Positions 1 to 5,423 of a DNA stretch of 5,423 nucleotides are shown here, piece by piece. The notes below the pieces were generated by a model. It saw only the letters and a program-made list of their open reading frames with translations. It had not been told where the DNA came from and did not search any database. Position numbers and translations under genes: made by a program. The stretch is from positions 1 through 5,423 of the forward strand of contig CAMCYT010000186.1 of NCBI GenBank assembly GCA_945885485.1, given 5' to 3'. The stretch is from Prosthecobacter debontii (lineage in GTDB: Bacteria; Verrucomicrobiota; Verrucomicrobiia; Verrucomicrobiales; Akkermansiaceae). Position 1 is the stretch's first letter. Each line of letters opens with the position of its first letter.

Positions 1-801
1 AAACGAGGTGTTTATCTCCTCGATAATTTACGCCTGCTGATGCCAGATCCGCTCGGTTTTTTCCAAAAATGCAAACCGCTACACTCCTCACCCTCCCGCC
101 TGATCGCCCTACCCAAACGCTACGCCCTGCCAAACTTCGAAATGCCTGGATCCTCCACCTTCCGCATTGGTGGAGAAGAAACCAGCAACGCCATTGGAAC
201 CTCTGGCGAATTCGTTGGCATCCGCGAATACCGACCTGGCGACTCCCCACGCCAAATCCATTGGAAAAGCTGGGCACACACCGGAAAGCCTATGGTGAAA
301 GAACTCGAAGACACTTTTTACCCTCGCTACGCTTTAATTCTCGATACTTTTCCGGGATCAAGCGATCGAATGATATTTGAGGAGATGATCTCCATCGCCT
401 CATCCTTCATCACAGGTCTCGATAACAATGACGCCTTACTCGATCTCATGTTCATTGCGGAAACTGCTCACACAGTCACTGCCGGCCGCGGCTTTGAACG
501 CGCCGAAAAACTACTCGAAGTGCTCGCCGGAGTCCAAAGCGAACCTGAACCACGATTCGATGCCCTCTCATCCTCCGTCATCAAACACCGCGACCAAATC
601 ACTTCCTGCCTACTCATCCTTAACGGCTGGGACCAAGAACGATTGAACCTCGTCCGCAAACTCAGAAATTGCGGAATCCTCAGCGTTCCCATCATTGTCG
701 GAAATGGCGAACCACCCCAATCCATTCATGGCTATTGGATCGATTCCAACCATGTCGCCCGCAGCCTCATGCACCTACCTCTGCAACTCTCTGGCATCTA
801 A
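1..801 (+). CDS. DUF58 domain-containing protein (5' end outside window)
   Basis: The reading frame is open to the left edge, so the ATG at 40 is probably internal: the residues before and after it (GVYLLDNLRLLMPDPLGFF) match the 'RGxYxLxxLRLxxxDPLGLF' stretch that precedes the DUF58 core. Counting from that Met, the DUF58 signature EFVGIREYRPGDSPRQIHW is at residues 57-75, followed by a conserved-looking Ala-His-Thr-Gly-Lys and Val-Lys-Glu-Leu-Glu. A von Willebrand A-like fold then begins at ALILDTF (98-104). The metal-site motif there is degenerate: Asp102 is followed by Thr-Phe-Pro-Gly-Ser-Ser, not D-x-S-x-S. The missing N-terminus would be expected to hold two membrane helices. DUF58 proteins have no settled biochemical role; they usually sit with MoxR ATPases and membrane transglutaminases in envelope-related clusters, as the next gene supports. 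It ends at TAA 799-801. The family call is firm; the function is unknown. Confidence 0.92.
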   Translation, partial: KRGVYLLDNLRLLMPDPLGFFQKCKPLHSSPSRLIALPKRYALPNFEMPGSSTFRIGGEETSNAIGTSGEFVGIREYRPGDSPRQIHWKSWAHTGKPMVKELEDTFYPRYALILDTFPGSSDRMIFEEMISIASSFITGLDNNDALLDLMFIAETAHTVTAGRGFERAEKLLEVLAGVQSEPEPRFDALSSSVIKHRDQITSCLLILNGWDQERLNLVRKLRNCGILSVPIIVGNGEPPQSIHGYWIDSNHVARSLMHLPLQLSGI

Positions 802-813
802 TTTCATCGCCCC

Positions 814-2877
814 ATGACCAGCCAGCACATCCAACCACCTCCGAGATTACTACTCGGCGCAACCCTCCTTTTCTGGGGCGCTATGTCTGGACAATCTCTG
901 CTCTCGCTCATCATCGCCCTCATCATCGAAAGCCCAAACTGGATCCGCTCCCGCTGGAATTTCAACGACCAAGCTTGCCTCCGCGCTTGGTATGTCAGCC
1001 TCATCCTAAGCATCCTAATTGCCATCCCTATCTGGCTCGAAGGTAACCATTTAATCGCCTTCCCCAGATTCCTCACTTGGCTTCCTATCTTACTTTTTCC
1101 ACTTCAGTTTGTTCAGTCATTCGGTTTTAGTAACTATTTTAACCTCAATAACTTCTATTTTTTATCACGGATTCATCGTAAATTAAACGATGAACTCGGC
1201 ATCGAACATGCAAACGTTCGTTTTAATTTCGGGAACGTCTATTTCATCGCCATCATCGTCGCCGCCAGCCTAAGTCCTTCTGCCCAACAAAAAATCTTCT
1301 TCATCGGTCTAATCACTCTATCTGGATGGTTGATGATGGCACATGTCAGACGCCGCATTTTTGCGATGATTACCATATTGATTTTCGCAGCTGTAATCGG
1401 ATTAGGCGGGCAGATAGGTTTATCCAAACTCTACATTTGGGCCACCAATAAATACCAAGGTGATGGTGGAATTCCCAGCTACAACCACACCCACAATAGA
1501 ACCTTTATTGGATCATTAGGGCGAATCAAACAGTCCCCTGAAATGATGTGGAGAGTCATTCCAAAAGCGGGACAAAATCCGCCAAGGCTACTGAAAACCG
1601 CCTCCTACAATCGCTACAGAGGAATAAACTGGGGTATCATTTATCCAAAATCCTTGGACCCCGAAGCGATTGAATTTCGCGCACTGGACTCAACTGACCT
1701 AGCGGTAGACAACTCGTTTTACCTGCTGAGAGAAAACATGAACCGTGAAGATATCACCAAACCTTTGCCCGAATTCGATATACGCGGTGCAACTGTTTAT
1801 GGAGATCCCCTGCCCCTTCCAGGAAATACCTCAACCTTACAGGAGTTCCAGAACGAAGGTATCGAAATTAACCTACTCGGTTCGGTCCGCATCTACCCTC
1901 TAAAATCAATCATCCAAGGCAAAGTCCGTTGGAATGACGAAATCACCACTGAGCCCCCACCATTTCCAATAGAAGATCTAAGTATCGACGAATACGAAAG
2001 TGAAGCTATCCATGAAGTCGCCGATGCACTTGGCCTAAATCAACTCGCCACCACCAACGAAAAAATCTTACGAATCAAGAAATTTTTCGATACAGAGTTT
2101 GAATACAGTCGCTACCTAAGCATAGGACGAGCTCACGCATCAAGGAAGCGCCCAACACCCATCGAAACCTTCCTTACCACCAACAAAAGTGGCCATTGCG
2201 AATACTTCGCTACAGCTGCAACCTTACTCCTCAGATCCGCTGACGTCCCCGCTCGTTATAGCATAGGTTTCTCGGTCATGGAAAAAAATGACAGCAATGA
2301 TGAATGGATCATCCGCGGAACACATGCGCATGCTTGGACTCGTGTCTGGATTAAAGAACGCCAACAATGGGTCGACTTAGATCCCACGCCCAGTGACTGG
2401 CTATTTGCAGAAACCATTGCTACAAATCGATATCAAACATTTCTTGATAGCTTTCAGCGCTTCAAAGAAGATTTCTTTCTATGGCGAAACAAACCCGCAA
2501 ACCGCCTCGGCGTCAATATCGCCATGTGGGGTTTGGTTACTATCTTTATCCTCTACATCGCGATGCGCCTCAAGAAATCCCGGGTCGTAATTCATTCCAA
2601 AAAATCATCGCTAGCCTCAGATCAGCTAACTCTAAAGACTCCGCTACACCAACTCGAAAAAGCAGCCCTGAAAGTCCTAGGTCCTCGCAACCTCGGTGAA
2701 ACTTGGATCACCTGGTTGAGCAAACTTAAAGCCAACCAAATCTCCGAAACCGATCTCGAACAAGCCTTCGATCTCCATCAGCAACTGCGTTTCGACCCCA
2801 ACACTCCCAACAGCAGCATCCATCAACGCCTTTCCGAAATAACCCAAAAGCTCATCAAACAACTCACAAAATCTTAA
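814..2877 (+). CDS. TgpA-like membrane transglutaminase/protease-fold protein
   Basis: This 687-residue protein has the full TgpA/COG1305 layout. The N-terminus is strongly hydrophobic, with likely membrane segments near residues 11-38, 58-75, 83-103, 142-153, 160-176 and 181-200. A long extracytoplasmic region follows, then the transglutaminase core: Cys462 in KSGHCEYFATAATLLLRS, His506 in THAHAWTRVW, and Asp523 in WVDLDPTPSDW. This is a complete Cys-His-Asp triad. One more membrane helix lies at about 566-585. The cytoplasmic tail (about 605-687) resembles DUF4129, with GETWITWLSKL and RFDPN. The catalytic domain should face the periplasm and act on protein or peptide side chains; whether such enzymes cross-link, deamidate or cleave is unsettled for the family. 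The start is 12 bases after the DUF58 stop, without a visible Shine-Dalgarno sequence, so the two are surely co-transcribed. The downstream secreted protein could be a partner or substrate, which is inference only. Confidence 0.93.
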   Translation: MTSQHIQPPPRLLLGATLLFWGAMSGQSLLSLIIALIIESPNWIRSRWNFNDQACLRAWYVSLILSILIAIPIWLEGNHLIAFPRFLTWLPILLFPLQFVQSFGFSNYFNLNNFYFLSRIHRKLNDELGIEHANVRFNFGNVYFIAIIVAASLSPSAQQKIFFIGLITLSGWLMMAHVRRRIFAMITILIFAAVIGLGGQIGLSKLYIWATNKYQGDGGIPSYNHTHNRTFIGSLGRIKQSPEMMWRVIPKAGQNPPRLLKTASYNRYRGINWGIIYPKSLDPEAIEFRALDSTDLAVDNSFYLLRENMNREDITKPLPEFDIRGATVYGDPLPLPGNTSTLQEFQNEGIEINLLGSVRIYPLKSIIQGKVRWNDEITTEPPPFPIEDLSIDEYESEAIHEVADALGLNQLATTNEKILRIKKFFDTEFEYSRYLSIGRAHASRKRPTPIETFLTTNKSGHCEYFATAATLLLRSADVPARYSIGFSVMEKNDSNDEWIIRGTHAHAWTRVWIKERQQWVDLDPTPSDWLFAETIATNRYQTFLDSFQRFKEDFFLWRNKPANRLGVNIAMWGLVTIFILYIAMRLKKSRVVIHSKKSSLASDQLTLKTPLHQLEKAALKVLGPRNLGETWITWLSKLKANQISETDLEQAFDLHQQLRFDPNTPNSSIHQRLSEITQKLIKQLTKS

Positions 2878-2937
2878 TAGTCCAATCACCGCCTTCGTGC
2901 TTGGCTAATTCAATCCCAATCGACATTCCTAAATTCA

Positions 2938-3846
2938 ATGAAAAATCATCTACTCATCGCTGCCGTGGTATTCTTTCCACTCATCTGTCACGGGCAAAAT
3001 CTATCAGACGCAGATCGTGAAGCGATGCTGAAGAAAATTAAAACGATACAGGATCAAGCCGAATCAGCTGTTGATAAAAAATACCGAACCGCAATGAGCG
3101 CATTGAGCTCAGCGATGAATAACGAGAATGCGGCATTTGAACTATATTTGAAATGCGAAGAACTGATGAACTTCGAAAAGAAAAACAAGAAAGCCGTAGA
3201 TTTCCGCGATTGGAAGAAAAACAATGACGAAAAGTTTTCAGATGCTTCGTTTCGATTGGCTCTGAAGTATCAAATTCGTTGGACTGCGCTTTCTTTACAA
3301 GCCAGCTCTAAAAACGCCGATCGTGAAAAGTTAGCGATCGAAGCTTCAAAAATCCTAGACGCCATCGTAGATGATGCCGAAAAATTAGCTCCATATCAGT
3401 CCGTTCTCAATCAAAGCGTTTTATCTACTGTCTTTGCTCAAGCCTACAACATCAGCGGTATTGAAATTATAAATTGGCCTCTAGCTCCCGGACAATTCGA
3501 AACAATCTACAATGATCTGCTACTTCCACCATTGCGACGTTCAGATCGGATAACCTCTCTCACAACCACTTGGCAAAAACGAATCAACCAAGAAGGCGAA
3601 TTGGTCCAAAAATGGAAATCCGAAGGGAAAGCAAAATCTGGTGATCGCTCGTTAGAATATGAAAAATTTATTACCGAAACATTACCTCAGCTACGCTGGG
3701 AGGCAGATGTAGACATCTTTAAAACCGGTGATCAACAAGGTGCTTCTTCCAGAATGGTCAAACACATCGAAGAAAATATCAGCCATAAATCTGCTGCCAA
3801 ATGGATTGAAACTCTCACCACTTTGATTGATGGCGATTCGAAATGA
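2938..3846 (+). CDS. Exported protein of unknown function, predicted mostly helical
   Basis: This 302-residue protein begins with a clear signal peptide: a charged start (MKNH), a hydrophobic core (LLIAAVVFFPLI) and a likely type I cleavage site after CHG (residue 19), leaving a mature N-terminus QNLSDADRE. Cys17 is not in a lipobox (Pro-Leu-Ile precedes it), so a lipoprotein is unlikely. The mature part is rich in Lys, Glu, Gln and Ala and looks almost wholly alpha-helical, with no further membrane segment. Distinctive stretches are DFRDWKKNNDEKFSD (88-102), INWPLAPGQFETIYNDLLLP (178-197) and TWQKRINQEG (211-220). I see no catalytic motif and no named domain; it looks like an uncharacterised family that travels with DUF58/transglutaminase pairs. 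It begins 60 bases after the transglutaminase stop, with no strong terminator in the gap, so read-through is plausible. The start ATG lacks a Shine-Dalgarno sequence but places the signal peptide correctly. Sense-strand C excess, high in parts of the two genes before it, is absent here. Confidence 0.85.
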   Translation: MKNHLLIAAVVFFPLICHGQNLSDADREAMLKKIKTIQDQAESAVDKKYRTAMSALSSAMNNENAAFELYLKCEELMNFEKKNKKAVDFRDWKKNNDEKFSDASFRLALKYQIRWTALSLQASSKNADREKLAIEASKILDAIVDDAEKLAPYQSVLNQSVLSTVFAQAYNISGIEIINWPLAPGQFETIYNDLLLPPLRRSDRITSLTTTWQKRINQEGELVQKWKSEGKAKSGDRSLEYEKFITETLPQLRWEADVDIFKTGDQQGASSRMVKHIEENISHKSAAKWIETLTTLIDGDSK

Positions 3847-3901
3847 TGGGCAATCGCACAGAATGAGACATCTGCTGAAAAATTTGAACTTATCATCTTT
3901 G

Positions 3902-3936
3902 AATGAAGATTTTTTCAGTCATGAAAAATCTTCATT
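3902..3936. promoter_or_regulatory. AT-rich 13-bp inverted repeat upstream of the GNAT gene
   Basis: The arms AATGAAGATTTTT (3902-3914) and AAAAATCTTCATT (3924-3936) pair perfectly over 13 bp. A possible T-G wobble closes the stem around the loop CAGTCAT (3916-3922). It ends 12 bases before the ATG at 3949 and lies 55 bases after the secreted-protein stop. No T-run follows on either strand and the stem is AT-rich, so it is a poor intrinsic terminator. It could be an operator for a dimeric regulator or a 5'-leader hairpin. A TATCAT at 3891-3896, five of six bases like a -10 box, lies just upstream but has no good -35 partner. Confidence 0.5.
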
Positions 3937-3948
3937 ATCAAATCAACC

Positions 3949-4434
3949 ATGATCCCAGTCACGATTACCTACCTTGAAATGAGCGACCGCTCTCAGCTCT
4001 GTCCCAAGACCACGAACGATCCACGGTTTCGTGTTTTAGAGGTTACGGAGAAGAACGGCGAATTCAATCGATCTCTCTACGTTTTGGTCGGCGAGACATG
4101 GGCATGGCAGGACAAACTTGTGTGGAGTCCTGAACAGTGGAATTCTTATGCTGAATCCAAAAATCTGAAAACGTTCGTCGCGTATATGGATGAAGCGATC
4201 GCGGGATATTTCGAACTTCTGATCCAAGAGCAAAACGTCGAGATCAAATATTTCGGACTCGCACCTGATTTCATAGGCAAAGGCCTTGGCGGAGTGCTTC
4301 TCACAAAGGCCATCGAAGCCGCATGGCAGCTCAATCCAACCCGCGTTTGGGTGCACACCTGCACGCTCGATCATCCCGCTGCATTGCAGAATTACCTATC
4401 GCGGGGCATGACCGTTTATGACGTCTGCAAGTAA
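3949..4434 (+). CDS. GNAT-family N-acetyltransferase
   Basis: This 161-residue protein has the GNAT acetyl-CoA binding motif A in its second half: a beta strand NVEIKYFGLAPDFIG (96-110) runs into the pyrophosphate loop GKGLGG (110-115) and helix VLLTKAIEAAW. This matches the Q/R-x-x-G-x-G/A pattern with Gly110, Gly112, Gly114 and Gly115. The C-terminal VWVHTCTLDHPAALQNYLSRGM (133-154) is the motif B region, where a substituted helix reads AALQNYLSRG. The N-terminal MIPVTITYLEMSD and the central WAWQDKLVWSPEQW are typical of one bacterial GNAT branch of about 160-200 residues whose acceptor is unknown. The domain is complete, so the protein is probably active and cytoplasmic. The start is fixed by an in-frame TGA at 3922-3924. 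No Shine-Dalgarno sequence is visible. It lies 74 bases before the hydrolase gene in the same direction; the pair may share a transcript but no pathway link is evident. Confidence 0.9.
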   Translation: MIPVTITYLEMSDRSQLCPKTTNDPRFRVLEVTEKNGEFNRSLYVLVGETWAWQDKLVWSPEQWNSYAESKNLKTFVAYMDEAIAGYFELLIQEQNVEIKYFGLAPDFIGKGLGGVLLTKAIEAAWQLNPTRVWVHTCTLDHPAALQNYLSRGMTVYDVCK

Positions 4435-4456
4435 TGATCTGGATTGAGATCACTTA
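4432..4456 (+). other. Weak hairpin overlapping the GNAT stop codon
   Basis: TAATGATCT (4432-4440, including the stop codon TAA) pairs with AGATCA plus TTA (4447-4452 and 4454-4456). This gives nine pairs with C4453 bulged and a loop GGATTG. No T-run follows, so it is at most a weak terminator or an mRNA 3' structure; it may be chance in GATC-rich sequence. Confidence 0.25.
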
Positions 4457-4508
4457 TTGACCATTCTTCCAACTTGCAAAGCTGCGCAACGGATATGATT
4501 CTTTGACC

Positions 4509-5309
4509 ATGCGTTACATCGAACCCCATGCCCACATGGTCAGCCGCACGACGGATGATTATGAAAAACTCGCACTCGCTGGCTGCGAGGCGCTGTGTGA
4601 ACCCGCGTTCTGGGCAGGCTTTGATCGCTCCTCCGCCGATGGCTTCTACGATTATTTCCGCCAGCTCACCGAATACGAACCGCGCCGCGCGGCACGTTTT
4701 GGGATCAAGCATTTCTGCTGGCTCTGTATCAATCCCAAGGAAGCAGACGATCCAGGTTTCGCGCGCGAAGTTATGGCACTGATCCCAGATTTCATCAAAA
4801 AGGAAAACGTGCTCGGGATTGGTGAGATCGGCCTCAACAAAAACACCCGCAGCGAACTCCAGATTTTTGAAGAACACGTCCAGATCGCTCTCGATTACGA
4901 TTTGCCGATTCTGATCCACACGCCTCACCTAGAGGATAAGTTGAAGGGCACGAAACTCATCATTGATTCACTCAACTCATTCTCAAAGCTGGATCATTCC
5001 AAAGTCATCATCGACCACGTCGAAGAACACACGGTGAAACTTGTGATGGACGCCGGTTTCTGGGCCGGAATGACTCTCTATCCAGAAAGCAAATGCACCC
5101 CGAACCGTGCGATCGATATTCTCGAAACTTACGGAACCGATCGCATCTGGATGAACTCCGCGTGTGACTGGGGCATCTCCGATCCCATGGCCGTACCGAA
5201 ATGCGCGCTCGAAATGAAACGCCGCAAACACACCGCCGCACAGATCGATAAAATCGTTTACGAAAACCCCCTAACATTCCTCAAACAGTCCCCGAGGTTT
5301 AGTTTGTAA
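4509..5309 (+). CDS. TatD-family metal-dependent hydrolase, EboB/COG1099-like
   Basis: This 266-residue protein is a TIM-barrel amidohydrolase-type enzyme with all six TatD metal ligands in order: His7 and His9 (EPHAHM), Glu106 (GIGEIGLN), His137 (LIHTPH), His170 (VIIDH) and Asp220 (NSACDWG). The opening MRYIEPHAHMVSRTTDDYE, then CEPAFWAGFDR and INPKEADDP, recall the EboB/COG1099 branch, not the DNase-like E. coli TatD. EboB belongs to the ebo cluster thought to help move or process precursors of some secondary metabolites to the periplasm; its reaction is not established. No other ebo gene (eboA, eboC-F) is visible, so the enzyme may act alone here. I chose the ATG at 4509 because homologues start with this MRY; a TTG at 4503 would add only two residues and an in-frame TGA lies at 4458. 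There is no Shine-Dalgarno sequence. A TATGAT at 4494-4499 could serve a near-leaderless transcript. It is higher in GC than the secreted-protein gene. Confidence 0.92.
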   Translation: MRYIEPHAHMVSRTTDDYEKLALAGCEALCEPAFWAGFDRSSADGFYDYFRQLTEYEPRRAARFGIKHFCWLCINPKEADDPGFAREVMALIPDFIKKENVLGIGEIGLNKNTRSELQIFEEHVQIALDYDLPILIHTPHLEDKLKGTKLIIDSLNSFSKLDHSKVIIDHVEEHTVKLVMDAGFWAGMTLYPESKCTPNRAIDILETYGTDRIWMNSACDWGISDPMAVPKCALEMKRRKHTAAQIDKIVYENPLTFLKQSPRFSL

Positions 5310-5338
5310 GGTAGGGCGATCTCGCCGAGAGCGCCGCG
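5310..5338. repeat. Hairpin repeat, unit 1
   Basis: The unit starts at the base after the hydrolase stop codon with GGTAGGG and ends with CCGCG. Its stem pairs 5315-5323 (GGCGATCTC) with 5327-5335 (GAGAGCGCC) around a GCC loop: eight pairs plus one A-G mismatch (5319/5331). It resembles REP-like intergenic boxes. Its place right after the stop suggests a 3'-end structure that could stabilise the transcript or slow polymerase. There is no T-run, so a classical terminator is unlikely. Confidence 0.75.
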
Positions 5339-5342
5339 TATT

Positions 5343-5371
5343 GGTAGGGTGCCATCGCCGAGGGCACCGCG
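5343..5371. repeat. Hairpin repeat, unit 2
   Basis: This is a second copy, 33 bases after the first, with the same GGTAGGG start, TCGCCGA centre and CCGCG end. Its stem pairs 5348-5356 (GGTGCCATC) with 5360-5368 (GAGGGCACC) around the same GCC loop, again with one A-G mismatch, now at 5354/5362. Compared with unit 1, stem pair 3 changes from C-G to T-A and pair 6 from T-A to C-G, so both strands of the stem changed together. Right after it, CCGC (5367-5370) can alternatively pair with GCGG (5376-5379). Confidence 0.75.
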
Positions 5372-5377
5372 CGAAGC

Positions 5378-5381
5378 GGAG
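5378..5381 (+). promoter_or_regulatory. Possible ribosome binding site in the repeat tail
   Basis: GGAG lies five bases before the ATG at 5387, at normal Shine-Dalgarno spacing. None of the four complete genes in the window shows such a site. It is part of the GCGAAGCGGAG tail of the second hairpin unit, so it may be chance or may be repeat-supplied translation initiation. Confidence 0.35.
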
Positions 5382-5386
5382 TGAAA

Positions 5387-5423
5387 ATGAATAAATCTTA
5401 TACCAAATCCTTGGCACCTCTCT
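5387..5423 (+). CDS. Possible start of a new gene, cut by the right edge
   Basis: From the ATG at 5387 the frame stays open for the 12 codons available (MNKSYTKSLAPL). A GTG at 5381 in the same frame is an alternative start. The Lys-rich beginning moving into Leu-Ala-Pro-Leu could be the start of a signal peptide or of an ordinary cytoplasmic protein; too little is present to say. The upstream GGAG is the only support beyond the open frame. I cannot name a product. Confidence 0.3.
   Translation, partial: MNKSYTKSLAPL

Noticed and set aside
40..42. ATG at 40 as the true start of the DUF58 protein
   Set aside because: The frame is open to the left edge and the residues before it fit the family, so the gene begins outside the window.
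909..931. Short tandem CTCATCATCG repeat
   Set aside because: It encodes Leu-Ile-Ile twice in a membrane helix and is explained by protein composition.
669..1046. 125-codon frame across the DUF58-transglutaminase junction
   Set aside because: It is very rich in His, Pro and Arg, as expected for a wrong frame of C-rich DNA, and overlaps two firm genes.
2878..2937. Terminator or promoter between the transglutaminase and secreted-protein genes
   Set aside because: Only weak pairings (CCAA with TTGG around a long loop) and no convincing -35/-10 pair were seen.
4036..4374. 112-codon open frame on the minus strand
   Set aside because: It lies wholly inside the GNAT gene, whose motif A is clear on the plus strand; the minus-strand product has no sensible features.
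4503..4505. TTG at 4503 as the hydrolase start
   Set aside because: It adds only Met-Thr before the MRYIEPH typical of homologues; ATG at 4509 is the better start.
4416..4928. 170-codon open frame on the minus strand
   Set aside because: It is antisense to the well-supported TatD-like hydrolase gene, has no recognisable domain, and arises from the codon pattern of that gene.
5310..5371. A CRISPR array
   Set aside because: There are only two imperfect copies with four bases between them, too short for spacers; the units are hairpin boxes.

Overview
This 5.4-kb stretch looks like chromosomal DNA from a free-living Gram-negative bacterium with moderate GC (about 40-58 % on the 60-base lines I counted). 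I would guess a member of the Verrucomicrobiota or a near relative. That guess rests on the look of the proteins (a DUF58/TgpA-type transglutaminase pair, a secreted helical protein and an EboB-like TatD hydrolase), on starts without a Shine-Dalgarno sequence, and on GC-rich hairpin boxes after the last gene. It is an inference from memory, not from a search.

Left part (1-3846). Three genes run in the same direction. The first is a DUF58 protein cut by the left edge. Twelve bases later comes a complete 687-residue membrane transglutaminase of the TgpA/COG1305 type with an intact Cys-His-Asp triad. Sixty bases further on is a 302-residue exported protein of unknown function. DUF58 and transglutaminase genes commonly sit together, often behind a MoxR AAA+ ATPase; any such ATPase would lie left of the window. 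The third gene probably belongs to the same unit or is at least a constant companion, but the sequence does not reveal its role.

Middle (3847-3948). A 102-base gap holds a near-perfect, AT-rich inverted repeat (3902-3936) ending 12 bases before the next start codon.

Right part (3949-5309). A GNAT acetyltransferase is followed by a TatD-like metal-dependent hydrolase with all six expected metal ligands. The hydrolase resembles the EboB/COG1099 branch. This part is richer in GATC than the left part.

Right end (5310-5423). Two hairpin repeat units with a 33-base period begin at the base after the hydrolase stop codon. They share flanks and loop while their stems differ by compensating changes. 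The tail of the second unit supplies what looks like the window's only good ribosome binding site, in front of a possible new reading frame cut by the right edge.

Nothing here shows a complete new defence or mobile system. The points most worth checking are the covarying hairpin repeat, the unknown secreted partner of the transglutaminase, and the isolated EboB-like hydrolase.
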